From Corynebacterium endometrii (lineage in GTDB: Bacteria > Actinomycetota > Actinomycetes > Mycobacteriales > Mycobacteriaceae), in the NCBI RefSeq assembly GCF_004795735.1, contig NZ_CP039247.1:62001-126000 (forward strand): 64,000 nt of DNA, read 5' to 3'. Position 1 is the stretch's first letter, and every line of letters begins with the position of its first letter. A program made the translations under genes and the position numbers. The notes beneath the pieces were generated by a model. That model was not told where the DNA came from, searched no databases, and saw only the letters and a program-made list of their open reading frames with translations. Below are positions 34,847 to 43,819 of the stretch, piece by piece.

Positions 34847-35759
34847 CTGGGCTTGTTTCGTTCGATCTGCGCAGCGTTAGTTTGTTGCAGCTGAACAACA
34901 GATTATGCAATCCCCCATACCTATCGTTAGATTGATTTAAGTATCTACTGCAGGAGCCTCGGTAGATCTTGCTCGATACGGATAAGAGGGATGGATATGA
35001 ACTTACGTCCAACGCAGGAGTCTGCCGAAGCGCACGCGTTGGCATCGGAAGCTCGTGCTGTGGCCGATGGGCGCTACGGGAAGAAGGCCGTGTCTGCGGC
35101 AGCGCTTGGTTATGGCCTTGACGGATTCGACCTGTTGATTTTGAGCTTTGCGTTGGGCGGCATCATGACGTCGTTCAATGTAGAACAGACCCAGGCGGGT
35201 TGGCTCACTACGTTTACCTTGTTTGGCGCCGTGCTGGGTGGCCTGCTTTTTGGTGTGCTTAGTGACAAGTTCGGTCGCGTCAGGACGCTGACGTGGTCAA
35301 TCGTATTGTTTGCCGTGTTTACAGGCCTGTGCGCCCTGGCGTGGAACTTCTGGTCGCTGGCGGTTTTCCGCTTTTTGGCGGGTATTGGTATCGGCGGTGA
35401 GTTTGGGATTGGCATGACGTTGGCGGCGGAGGCCGTGTCGGCGAAGAAACGCGCGCGTGCTACTTCGTGGGTGGCCGTAGGATTTCAGATCGGTGTGCTA
35501 TGCGCGGCGTTGGCCTCGGCGCCGATCATTAACGCGTGGGGCTGGCGGGGATTGTTCCTCGTGGGTGCATTCCCGGCGATTGTTGCCGCTTTATTCCGCC
35601 ACAGCGTTGACGAGCCGCCAAAGTTTGAGAAAGCTAGGGCAGAGGGTGCGCTGGAAAATAACAACTCTATTGGGCTGCTGTTTATTGATGGACCTGACCC
35701 CTTGATGGTGGACACGCTGAAACCAGCATTTCGCTGGGGAAGTGAGGTACCTTTCTACT

Positions 35760-36086
35760 ATGCCACGCAAGACCTACACCGAGCAGTTCAAGCGTGACGC
35801 AGTCTCGTTGTACGAGTCGACCCCCGGAGCCACGCTCAACGCCATTGCCTCCGACCTCGGGGTCAACCGCAACTCTCTGCGCACCTGGCTCGACGCCTTC
35901 GGCACCGGCACCAAAACCAACGCCAACGGCGTAAAAGTCGCCAGCCCCATCGCCGCAACCAACAGCGAACGCACTCCTGCTGAAGGACTCTCCGATGCCG
36001 AGCGCATCCGCGTGCTGGAACGCGAGAACGCCAAGCTCCGGGAAGAACGAGAGATCCTGCGCAAGGCGGCCAAGTATTTCGCTTAA
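35760..36086 (+). CDS. IS3-family transposase OrfA
   Basis: 108 residues from the ATG at 35760: helix-turn-helix (PRKTYTEQFKRDAVSLYES.. VNRNSLRTWL) and leucine-rich coiled coil (RVLERENAKLREEREILRKAAKYFA). It ends at a TAA at 36084 in the same frame as orfB. Deleting one T in GCTTAAAG would extend it as FAKETNW and put orfB in the usual -1 position, so the TAA may be a small insertion. Confidence 0.85.
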   Translation: MPRKTYTEQFKRDAVSLYESTPGATLNAIASDLGVNRNSLRTWLDAFGTGTKTNANGVKVASPIAATNSERTPAEGLSDAERIRVLERENAKLREEREILRKAAKYFA

Positions 36087-36098
36087 AGAGACGAACTG

Positions 36099-37016
36099 GT
36101 GAACCGCTTCCGATTCGTTGACGACCACCGAGGCCTCTATCAGGTCAAGTGGTTATGTGAGGTCCTAAAGATCAACCGGTCCTCGTACTACAAATGGAAA
36201 TCTGCTGCTCCCCGTCGTCGGCGACGCCTTGTCGCCGACGCGGTGCTGGGAGCGAGGATCAAGGCCGTGTTCACGGCCGAGAACGGCTGTTACGGGGCGA
36301 AACGCGTGACTGCGGCCATCAACGCCAGCGACGATAACTCCGTCGGCGGCGTTGCTGCGCAGCGGGTTAATCACAAGCGCACGGCCCGGTTGATGCGGCA
36401 GATGGGTCTGTTCGGCTACACGAAAAGACGCCGGGTGAAGACCACCGTGTCTGCGAAACGGGTTCCGAAGTTCCCAGACCTGCTTCGGCGTCGGTTCACC
36501 GCAGCCAAGCCGAATTCGGTCTACGTCGGCGATATCACGTACCTGCCGATTGCGGACGGGTCGAATATGTACTTGGCCACCGTCATCGACTGTTATTCGC
36601 GGCAGTTGACCGGTTTCGCGATCGCCGACCACATGCGCACGGAGTTGGTCGAAGAAGCCCTCACGATGGCCCGGAAGGTGCGAGGCAACCTTGATGGAGC
36701 GATTTTCCACTCGGACCACGGCAGCGTCTATACCTCTGAGCAATACCGGAAGCTGTGCGAACGGTTCGGTGTCACCCAATCGATGGGAGCAATCGGGACG
36801 AGCGCGGACAACTCGCTGGCGGAGTCGTTCAACGCCACACTGAAACGGGAAGTCCTGAAGGGCGAGCCTGTTTTCGCCAGCCAACTGGTGTGTCGCCGGG
36901 ACGTGTTCCGATGGTGCACGCGCTACAACACCAAGCGCTTGCACTCTTGGTGCGGATATCGCTCGCCGAACGCCTTCGAGGCCGCAGGATTAGCTACACT
37001 GACTATTGCATCTTGA
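36099..37016 (+). CDS. IS3-family transposase OrfB
   Basis: Catalytic subunit of 305 residues with an N-terminal HTH_21 region (YQVKWLCEVLKINRSSYYKWK) and the integrase core: Asp in YVGDITYLP, Asp in FHSDHGSVYTS, Glu in NSLAESFNATLKREV. The frame is intact from the GTG at 36099. It lies in the same frame as orfA with a single TAA and four codons between. Activity would need readthrough, frameshifting or independent initiation. Confidence 0.9.
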   Translation: MNRFRFVDDHRGLYQVKWLCEVLKINRSSYYKWKSAAPRRRRRLVADAVLGARIKAVFTAENGCYGAKRVTAAINASDDNSVGGVAAQRVNHKRTARLMRQMGLFGYTKRRRVKTTVSAKRVPKFPDLLRRRFTAAKPNSVYVGDITYLPIADGSNMYLATVIDCYSRQLTGFAIADHMRTELVEEALTMARKVRGNLDGAIFHSDHGSVYTSEQYRKLCERFGVTQSMGAIGTSADNSLAESFNATLKREVLKGEPVFASQLVCRRDVFRWCTRYNTKRLHSWCGYRSPNAFEAAGLATLTIAS

Positions 37017-37703
37017 TTACATCCCCGTGTCCACTTTCCGGGGGTCAGGCCCGATGCCCGCACGTCGCGGACTACCATCGCGCTGATAATTATGGCGACG
37101 ATCCAGAACTTTGGTTATTTCGGCATCATCACGTGGCTGCCAAACTACCTGTCCAGTGAGTTGGGCTTGGGTGTGAATAAAGGCGCCTTGTGGACCGCAG
37201 TGACGGTGTCAGGAATGATGCTTGGCATCATTATCTTCGGTCAACTCTGTGACCGCATTGGCCGCCGCTATTCTTTTTGGATATATCAGCTCGGTGCGGC
37301 GCTGTCAGTGCTGGCGTATAGCCAGATGACGGGCCCAACCGCCCTGCTGGTTGGCGGGTTCGTCATGGGTGTGTTTGCTAATGGCATGCTGGGTGGCCTA
37401 GGCGCATTGATGGCTGAGCATTATCCCACTGAGGCCCGTGCGACCGCCCAAAACGTCATCTTTAACATTGGCCGCGGTTTGGGCGGCTTTGCTCCGGTGG
37501 TGATCGCTTACCTGGCAACAAGCGGTGGCTTTGCCTACGCACTGGGGCTACTGCCTATCATTTACGCCATTCAGTTCGTAGCCGTGGCTACGTTGCCTGA
37601 AATGAAGGGCAGGGAGCTGAACTAGAGAGGGGCATTACCTGTGAATCCACGTCACTGATGCTGCCTTGAGCCCTGCTTGAGCGGTGATGCGCGGGGCTGC
37701 TAT

Positions 37704-38543
37704 CTATTCTTGGTTAACGGGAACCACGGCGCCGTTGAACTCCTCGCGGATCCAATCGGCGGTTTCCTTGGACTGCAGGGCCTCAAGTAGGGCCTGGACC
37801 TGGGGGGAGTCATCCGCGCCGGGTTGGCCCACGACGATGTTGACGTAGGGGTTGCCCTCGGGTTCCTCGGAGATGACGGCGTCCTCGGTTGGGTTGTAGC
37901 CGGCCTGCATCGCGAAGTTTGAGGACGCCACGGCGCCAGCGACCTGGGGATCGGTGACGGACTGGATGGCGATCTGGTCCTCGACGGGCAGGAATTCCAG
38001 CTTCTTGGGATTATCCACGATGGACGCCTCGGTGATTTGGGTGACCTGGGTGGGGTCCAGTTCCTCGTCCAGGCTCAGCAGGCCGTGATGTTCTAGAAGT
38101 AGTAGCGCGCGGGCGAAATCCGAGGTGGAACGGGGCACGGCAATCGTAGAACCATCCGGAATCTCATCGATGGAGGAGTACTTCTCGGAGTACATTGCCA
38201 TCGGTTCAATGTGGATTCCGGCGAAGCTTTCCAGGTTGTTGCCGGTTTCCTTATTCCAATCCTGCAGGTACGGCGTGTGTTGATAGTAATTGAGGTCGGC
38301 GCTGCCGTCAGCGGTAGACATGTTAACCTCTGGGCCGCCGGGGATGACTTTGACATCCAATTCGAACTCGTCGTGCTGTTCGTCGACCCACTCGAGGATC
38401 TCGGTGTGTGGCGTGGCCGAGGCCAGGATGACGATTGGGCCCTCGGCCGCGTCCTCCGAGGCTTCCGACCCGCACGCCGCCAAAGCCATAGCCGCGGTGG
38501 TTGCGGTTGTGGCGGTTAGTAACTTGCGCGAGAAAAGGTTCAT
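37704..38543 (-). CDS. metQ: MetQ/NlpA-family substrate-binding lipoprotein
   Basis: Lipoprotein of 279 residues. Signal peptide with lipobox LAAC (residues about 20-24), then a NlpA/MetQ domain: VILASATPHTEILEW, NMSTADGSADLNYYQHTPYLQDWN, and PRSTSDFARALLLLEHHGLL. These bind methionine (L or D) or related amino acids for the MetNI transporter. No metN or metI gene lies beside it, so it must work with a transporter encoded elsewhere, or the locus has been broken up. Divergent from the SDR gene. No S-adenosylmethionine riboswitch was seen in the 238-base gap. Confidence 0.85.
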   Translation of the reverse strand: MNLFSRKLLTATTATTAAMALAACGSEASEDAAEGPIVILASATPHTEILEWVDEQHDEFELDVKVIPGGPEVNMSTADGSADLNYYQHTPYLQDWNKETGNNLESFAGIHIEPMAMYSEKYSSIDEIPDGSTIAVPRSTSDFARALLLLEHHGLLSLDEELDPTQVTQITEASIVDNPKKLEFLPVEDQIAIQSVTDPQVAGAVASSNFAMQAGYNPTEDAVISEEPEGNPYVNIVVGQPGADDSPQVQALLEALQSKETADWIREEFNGAVVPVNQE

Positions 38544-38781
38544 GGTTGTACCCCCAGGACGGTTGGGAAGGATTCGTGAGAAACGGGTAACAGTGTAGGC
38601 CCGGGGATGAAAGCGTGGGCAAGCATGCTTACTCGCGGGCGTTTGCGCAGTTCATAGATGGGTTGAGAATGAATAAAACTGGGCATCGCCTGCCGGCACT
38701 GTGGCCCCGCTGGGCCGCTGATGGCGCGCCGGTTGCTAGGCTGAGAGGGGAAAGAAGTCCCCTTTTCATTAAGGAGTAAAC

Positions 38782-39639
38782 ATGGGTACTTACGTAGTGA
38801 CCGGTTCGGCATCGGGCATGGGCTTTGCGGCGGCGGAGAAGCTGCGCGCGGAGGGCCACAAGGTCATCGGCATCGACCTGCGCGAGGGCGATGTTGTTGC
38901 CGATCTGTCCGACGCCGAGCAGCGCCAGCGCGCCGCCAAGGAAGCGCTGGAGCTGGCCGGAGACGCCCTGGACGGCGCGGTCCTAGCCGCCGGCGTTGGC
39001 CCCATTCCGGGCCCGGACAAGGCCCCCCTGATCCTGCAGGTCAACTTCTTCGGCGTCATCGAGCTGCTTGAGGCCCTGCGCCCAGCGTTCGCCAAGAACG
39101 GCAACGCCAAGGTCGTTGTGGTTGGTTCCAACTCCACCACCACCATGCCAATGATCCCCGAGCCTGCGATTGCGGCCCTGATTGACCGCGACCTGGATAC
39201 CGCGGTGCAGGTCGTGGGCCAGTTCGGCGAGGCAAGCTCCAACATGGCGTACGGCTCCTCCAAGGTTGCCGTCCACCGCTGGGTGCGCGACGCTGCCGTC
39301 AAGCGCGAGTGGGCGGGCGAGGGCATCCGCCTCAACGTGATCGCGCCGGGAGCTATCTTGACCCCGTTGCTGGAAAAGCAGCTGTCCACGCCGGAGGAGG
39401 CGAAGGCCATTGAGTCCTTCCCGGTTCCAATCGGTGGCTACGGCAAGCCGGAGGACGTTGCCGCGTGGATCTACTTCATGCTGCAGGACACCGCGAACTT
39501 CCTGGTTGGCTCCGTGGTCACCCTGGACGGCGGTTCCGATGCATGGTTCCGCGCGCACGATTGGCCTAAGGCTATGCCGCAGGAGGATTTGCAGAAGTTC
39601 TCCGCGCGCATGCAGGAGTTCACTCCTTACAACAAGTAG
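38782..39639 (+). CDS. SDR-family oxidoreductase
   Basis: NAD(P)-dependent short-chain dehydrogenase of 285 residues: TGSASGMGFAAAEKL dinucleotide loop at the N-terminus, catalytic Ser in VVGSNSTTT and Tyr-Lys in AYGSSKVAV, and IRLNVIAPGAILTPLL. The lack of the usual NNAG (here LAAGVG) and the overall pattern resemble 3-alpha-hydroxysteroid dehydrogenase-like SDRs. The substrate is unknown. AAGGAG precedes the ATG, and a GGGGA/TCCCC hairpin lies in the leader at about 38746-38761. A strong terminator follows. Confidence 0.8.
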   Translation: MGTYVVTGSASGMGFAAAEKLRAEGHKVIGIDLREGDVVADLSDAEQRQRAAKEALELAGDALDGAVLAAGVGPIPGPDKAPLILQVNFFGVIELLEALRPAFAKNGNAKVVVVGSNSTTTMPMIPEPAIAALIDRDLDTAVQVVGQFGEASSNMAYGSSKVAVHRWVRDAAVKREWAGEGIRLNVIAPGAILTPLLEKQLSTPEEAKAIESFPVPIGGYGKPEDVAAWIYFMLQDTANFLVGSVVTLDGGSDAWFRAHDWPKAMPQEDLQKFSARMQEFTPYNK

Positions 39640-39665
39640 CGCGCAACGTGTAGCAAGCAAATACC

Positions 39666-39718
39666 CGGGCCCAAGTCTTCCTCATTGGTTGGCTTGGGCC
39701 CGTGCCGTCTTTTTGTTT
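39666..39718 (+). terminator. Rho-independent terminator of the SDR gene
   Basis: Perfect 10-base arms CGGGCCCAAG / CTTGGGCCCG (39666-39675, 39693-39702) followed by GTCTTTTTGTTT. Confidence 0.9.
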
Positions 39719-39767
39719 CCCGGCCGCGGGCGGTGCCGGGCTTAGGCGCCGCGTTAAGGTAGATGGC

Positions 39768-41018
39768 ATGAATGCAGGCACCAATCCCCAGGAATTTCGC
39801 GAGCTCATCGAGCGTTTCGCCGAGTTGACCGATCCGGCGGCGGGGGCCGGCGTCAATCGCCTCGCGTACACGCCTCTGGAGCGCGACGCGCACCGGCTCT
39901 TCGCCACCTTCATGGAGGGCCTGGGTCTGCGCGTGTGGACCGATGCGGTAGGCAACACCTACGCGGAGAAAGCCGGCGGCGAGGCCTTGCCGGCGCTGGC
40001 CACCGGGTCCCACCTGGACTCGGTGCCCGCCGCGGGAAGGTTTGACGGCATCGCCGGTGTGGTCACCGCGATGCTAACGGCGAAGTGGCTGGTAGAAGAG
40101 AAAATCTCGCACCGCCACCCGGTGCGTTTCGTGGTCTTTGCCAATGAGGAGGGGGCGCGGTTCGGGCGGGCGTGCATCGGTAGCCGGTTTGCCGCGGGGC
40201 GCTTCGATGGGGCGGAGCTAGATTCCCTTCGCGATGCCAATGGTGTGAGCCTCGCCCAGGCCATGACCGCGCTGGGCTTTGACGCCACCCGTTACGCTGA
40301 AGCCGCCTGGAATCCCAGGGACTGGGCGGCGTTCGTGGAGCTGCACATCGAGCAGGGACCGTACTTGGAGGACCGGGGCGCCCAGGTGGGCATCGTGGAT
40401 TGCATCTCGGGGTCCAGCCGGTTTGAGCTGCGCTTTTCCGGCCGGGCCTCGCATTCCGGCGGCACCCCAATGCACCTGCGGTCCGATTCCGCCATGGCCG
40501 CCGCCCAGCTTATGCTCCTCGCCGAGCAGCTGGCGCTGGATAAGGACCATGACACCACGCGGATTACCTTTGGCAGGATTGCGGTAGAACCCGGGTCAAT
40601 CAGCACCATCCCGGGCGAGTGCGTAATAAGCGTCGATGTTCGCGATACGCTGCCGGAGCGCCAGAAGGCGGTGGCGGATTGGGTGGTGCGGGAGGCGGAA
40701 TCGGTAGCGCACAAGCGCGGTTGCGCCGTGACCGTGCATCCGCTGGCGGTGACCGATCCGGTACGGCTGCCGGACCTCGTGCCGGACGCGGTGGCTAAGG
40801 CGGCGGCGAATCAGGGGGTGAGCGCGGAAATAATGGCCTCCGGCGCCAGCCATGATAGTCAACTGGTCAACGAGGTATGCCCGGCGGGCATGGTCTTTGT
40901 GCCGAGCCTCAACGGCGGGGTGAGCCATTCACCGGAGGAATTATCCCGCTTCGAGGACCTGGCCCGCGGCTGTGACGTGGTCAAGGGTGTGATCCTAGAG
41001 CTCGATAGCACAATGTGA
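39768..41018 (+). CDS. Hydantoinase/carbamoylase-family amidase (M20)
   Basis: Zinc-dependent amidohydrolase of 416 residues acting on N-carbamoyl amino acids, allantoate or ureidoglycolate-type substrates. Metal and substrate residues: GSHLDSVPAAGRFDG, FANEEGARFGRACIGSR, VELHIEQGPYLED, FSGRASHSGGTPM, and SGASHDSQLVNEVCP. The ATG at 39768 fits the family length. An earlier frame start lies in the terminator. Cytoplasmic. Stands alone, so the physiological substrate is unknown. Confidence 0.85.
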   Translation: MNAGTNPQEFRELIERFAELTDPAAGAGVNRLAYTPLERDAHRLFATFMEGLGLRVWTDAVGNTYAEKAGGEALPALATGSHLDSVPAAGRFDGIAGVVTAMLTAKWLVEEKISHRHPVRFVVFANEEGARFGRACIGSRFAAGRFDGAELDSLRDANGVSLAQAMTALGFDATRYAEAAWNPRDWAAFVELHIEQGPYLEDRGAQVGIVDCISGSSRFELRFSGRASHSGGTPMHLRSDSAMAAAQLMLLAEQLALDKDHDTTRITFGRIAVEPGSISTIPGECVISVDVRDTLPERQKAVADWVVREAESVAHKRGCAVTVHPLAVTDPVRLPDLVPDAVAKAAANQGVSAEIMASGASHDSQLVNEVCPAGMVFVPSLNGGVSHSPEELSRFEDLARGCDVVKGVILELDSTM

Positions 41019-41027
41019 ACGTTGCTA

Positions 41028-41056
41028 TTGACGATGGTTCTCAACACCCATACTAT
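41028..41056 (+). promoter_or_regulatory. Promoter of a leaderless transcript
   Basis: TTGACG at 41028-41033, exactly 17 bases, TACTAT at 41051-41056, then 6 bases to the ATG at 41063. This is the clearest complete promoter in the window and predicts that transcription starts at or next to the A of the start codon. Confidence 0.75.
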
Positions 41057-41062
41057 GTGCTC

Positions 41063-41410
41063 ATGACTACCGCACAGGGCACTGAACCGGAGGACAAACC
41101 CGGCCGAAGGCTTATCCAGTACTGGCCGTACCTGGCCCTGGCGGTTGCGCTGCTAGTCATCCCGTGGCTGGCGGGTAACACCGCGGCGGCCGTGCCCGTT
41201 GCCCTGACGTGCATCCTGCTTGGGCCGTTGGCGCTGGGCTATGTCGACGCGCGCCAATTCCGCTACACCTTAAGTTTTCCGATTCTGGCCGGCGTGGTGT
41301 TTATGGTCTCCAGGGCCTTGTACTACCAGGGCGCGGCGTGGATCTACGTGGTGCCGGTGGTCGCGCTGGCCTGGTTGGGTACGCGTTTAGGGGACCGTCA
41401 TGGCGCTTGA
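41063..41410 (+). CDS. Small membrane protein of unknown function
   Basis: 115 residues with three to four hydrophobic helices (YWPYLALAVALLVIPWLAG; AAVPVALTCILLGPLALGY; LSFPILAGVVFMVSRAL; WIYVVPVVALAWLG) after a short polar N-terminus. The leaderless promoter just upstream fixes the start at 41063. It overlaps the next gene by 11 bases, so both are likely to act together. No family recognised. Confidence 0.65.
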   Translation: MTTAQGTEPEDKPGRRLIQYWPYLALAVALLVIPWLAGNTAAAVPVALTCILLGPLALGYVDARQFRYTLSFPILAGVVFMVSRALYYQGAAWIYVVPVVALAWLGTRLGDRHGA

Positions 41411-42344
41411 GGTGTGGGCCCTCGAGCACCCGAATCTAGGGCGCATCGAGCTCCAGCTGGGCTATGACCAGGACTTTATTGACGCCGCCCGGGACGGCAG
41501 CGAGCCGGAAGCCAAATACTGGCCGGAGGAGGGCCAGGAATACCGGCCGCTTGAGGTGGGCGACTCACTGGTGGTGCGGGCGCGCAAGCGGATGGCTAAT
41601 CCGCCGCTGCGGGCGCAGATCGTGGTTGATGGGAGGCTGCACCGCAGGCTAAGCGAGCTGCCGGACATGAAGATTCCGCTCTCAAAGCGGCTGTCTGACC
41701 GGATTTATGAACTAAGCACCGTCGGCGGCCCGGTGAAGAAGGGCGAGCCGTTTCTCAAGGTGCAAAGAAACGTGGTGGGTGAGGTGCAGCTTGTCACGTT
41801 GCATAACGGCCCGCAGGTCGTGGAGTTTGACCCGCCCGCAGGCTCCCGCGGCGAGGACTATCACCAGGCCATGGAGACCTCCGCCGTCAAGCGGGTGGCC
41901 TTCCCGCTGCTCGCCGGCCTCGGCAAGGGTGGATGGGCGCTGTTTATCATCCTCTTCGGCAGCGTCTTTAGCCGGATCGTGGACTGGCTGCTATCCCTTT
42001 TACCGGATTGGGACCTGCCGGACTGGCAGCTGCCGCAGCCGCCGAACATTGCACTGCCGGTGCCCCACCCGCCGAAAATCAACCTTCCGGTGATTGACTG
42101 GCCGGAGTGGAACCTTCCGGACCTGCCTGAAATCCCGGCGTGGCTGGAGTTCCTCATGAGCTACACCAAAGTCTGGGTGCCGGTTCTCATTGGCATAGTC
42201 ATTGGCGTCGTCGCCATGCGCAACCACAAAAAGTCCGAGGCCAGCAAGCTTGAGTGGCAGGCCCAACTCCAAGAGTGCGAGCCCCGAGAGTCCGGCGAGC
42301 CCCCGGAGCGCGCATCCTCCCCCGAACGCCCGGGGAGCCTATAG
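41400..42344 (+). CDS. Membrane protein with Trp/Pro-repeat loop, unknown function
   Basis: 314 residues. Soluble N-terminal domain of about 150 residues rich in charged residues and beta-like segments (LEVGDSLVVRARKRM; FLKVQRNVVGEVQLVTL), a membrane helix around residues 170-192, then a loop of about 60 residues built from short units of the form LPxWxLP / PPxINLP (DWDLPDWQLPQPP, ALPVPHPPKINLP, DWPEWNLPDLPEIP), a second helix around residues 255-275 and a charged tail. The loop is expected outside the membrane if the N-domain is cytoplasmic. No family recognised. Coupled by overlap to the small membrane protein before it. Confidence 0.65.
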   Translation: MALEVWALEHPNLGRIELQLGYDQDFIDAARDGSEPEAKYWPEEGQEYRPLEVGDSLVVRARKRMANPPLRAQIVVDGRLHRRLSELPDMKIPLSKRLSDRIYELSTVGGPVKKGEPFLKVQRNVVGEVQLVTLHNGPQVVEFDPPAGSRGEDYHQAMETSAVKRVAFPLLAGLGKGGWALFIILFGSVFSRIVDWLLSLLPDWDLPDWQLPQPPNIALPVPHPPKINLPVIDWPEWNLPDLPEIPAWLEFLMSYTKVWVPVLIGIVIGVVAMRNHKKSEASKLEWQAQLQECEPRESGEPPERASSPERPGSL

Positions 42345-42347
42345 CGG

Positions 42348-43736
42348 CTAATTCGCCGGCGGGTCAAGCGGCAGGTTCATGAATCGCCGAACGAGGCGGC
42401 GGTAACCGGCCACCGTCAGCGCGAGATCCTCCAGATGCAGGTGCTCGTCGTGGGCGTGGAGCTGGGAGTTGGCCTCGGCCATGTCGCGGGCCTTGGCGTG
42501 GAGGGCAAAGCCGTAACCCACGCCGCCGCCGCGGCGCCCAAAGCGCAGGTCAGATCCGCCCGTGGCGTGGACCGGGACCACGTCCGCGTCCGGGAAGAAC
42601 TCCTTGGCGGTGGCGGTGATGGCCTCCCAGAGTGGGCCGGCGGCCGGCGAGTGCGTGGCGTCCTCGGTGATGAGGTGTTCAATCTCAACCTCACCAGCCA
42701 TATCTCCCAGTGCCTCCACCAGAAACGCGTCCAGGTCCTCCTGGCTCTGGCCGGGGAACGGGCGGATGTCCATCTCAAGGTAGGCATGGGAGGGCAGCAC
42801 GTTGATGGCGCCGCCGGCGCGCAGCACGGTCTGGGAGATGGTGGTGTGGGAAAAGGCGTGGGCGTAGGCGGTCAGCGGGCCAAACGCGGTGTACTGCTCA
42901 TTGGTGGCTGAGCCGTCAATGAGCGCGGCTTCGGTGGCCTCATCGAAGCGGAAGGCGCGGACAAAACCCTCCCAGGTTTCATTGGACACCGCCGGCGGCT
43001 GGGCGGCGGCGATGCGGCGGGCCACCTCGCCAATTTTCACAATCGCAAAGTCCTTGCCAAATGGCGTGGAACCATGCCCCGGATCGCCGTGGACGTGCAG
43101 GCGGCGCTGGCCCGCGCCCTTTTCGCCCACGTTGAAACCCAGGGCGTCGGAACCGTCCAGCGCGGGGAGGTGGGAGCCGCCGGTCTCCGATAGGCAGTTC
43201 TTCCAGCTCAGCGCGTCACGCTTGTTATTCCAGATCCAGCCGGCGCCCAGGCCGCCGCGGGCCTCCTCGTCCGCCATGCCGGCAAAGGTCAGGGTGCCGG
43301 CCGGCGGGTTGCCGCGCTGGGCCTCGCGCGCAACCTCACGCGTTACGGCCGCCATGGTCGCGGTGATAAACAGCATGTCCACGGAGCCGCGGCCGTAGAG
43401 CCTGCCGTCCTCGATATGGGCGTCAAACGGCGGGCGCGTCCACTTGGGCTCATCCACCGGCACCACGTCCGTGTGCCCCAGCAGCGTCAGCGGCTCGGCC
43501 TCCGGGTCGGCGCCCGGGACGGTGACGATGATGGACACCCTGCCCGGGTGCGGTTCGATGCGCTGAATCTGCGCGCCGGAACCGGCGAAGAACTCCTCTA
43601 GGGTGTCCGCGTTGCGCACTTCCTGGCCGGAATCCGCGGTGAGATCATTGACGCAGGCGTTGCGGATCATCGTGGTGAGCAGCTCAAGGGTGTCCTGGTA
43701 GAGCTGGCCGGTATCTGGGCTAAGGGGAGTGGTCAT
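42348..43736 (-). CDS. M20-family metallopeptidase (dipeptidase/ArgE-DapE-like)
   Basis: Cytoplasmic zinc peptidase of 462 residues. Motifs: LLGHTDVVPVDEPKW and YGRGSVDM (metal-binding Asp), ADEEARGGLGAGW (catalytic Glu pair), and VHATGGSDLRFGRR. Cleaves dipeptides or deacylates amino acids. The ATG at 43736 was chosen over a frame start 49 codons earlier because TAGACT lies 8 bases upstream (43745-43750, minus strand), predicting a leaderless mRNA, and the extension lacks protein character. Convergent with the membrane-protein gene, 3 bases apart. Confidence 0.8.
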   Translation of the reverse strand: MTTPLSPDTGQLYQDTLELLTTMIRNACVNDLTADSGQEVRNADTLEEFFAGSGAQIQRIEPHPGRVSIIVTVPGADPEAEPLTLLGHTDVVPVDEPKWTRPPFDAHIEDGRLYGRGSVDMLFITATMAAVTREVAREAQRGNPPAGTLTFAGMADEEARGGLGAGWIWNNKRDALSWKNCLSETGGSHLPALDGSDALGFNVGEKGAGQRRLHVHGDPGHGSTPFGKDFAIVKIGEVARRIAAAQPPAVSNETWEGFVRAFRFDEATEAALIDGSATNEQYTAFGPLTAYAHAFSHTTISQTVLRAGGAINVLPSHAYLEMDIRPFPGQSQEDLDAFLVEALGDMAGEVEIEHLITEDATHSPAAGPLWEAITATAKEFFPDADVVPVHATGGSDLRFGRRGGGVGYGFALHAKARDMAEANSQLHAHDEHLHLEDLALTVAGYRRLVRRFMNLPLDPPAN

Positions 43737-43819
43737 AACGCCCCAGTCTAATAGCCCACGCCGCTGGCCCAATAGCGCGGGCTGGGAGTACGGTGTTACC
43801 CGGAAGGAAAGGGGTGTTG

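Larger units (their letters stand above)
35690..37052 (+). mobile_element. IS3-family insertion sequence
   Basis: 1,363-base element. Left end begins GGACCTGACCCC, right end is the complement of GGGCCTGACCCCC. Both have GTGGACACG about 20 bases in. A GAT trinucleotide at 35687-35689 is repeated at 37053-37055, the 3-base target duplication expected for the family. Carries orfA and orfB. A different element from the one at 19 kb. Confidence 0.85.
34997..37625 (+). pseudogene. MFS transporter gene split by IS3-family element
   Basis: 5' part 34997-35689: six helices of a major facilitator transporter (LGYGLDGFDLLILSFALGG; GVLSDKFGRVRTLT, the loop 2-3 motif; FLAGIGIGGEFGIGMTL). 3' part from 37056: helices 7-12 (IIMATIQNFGYFGIITWLPNYL; GQLCDRIGRRYSF). 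Removing 35690-37052 and one GAT restores ..GLLFID-ARTSRTTIALII.. in frame, giving about 420 residues of the aromatic acid:H+ symporter/sugar porter type. The ATG at 34997 has AAGAGGG 6 bases upstream. Its substrate is unknown. The 3' part has an ATG of its own but would not make a working transporter. Confidence 0.85.
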
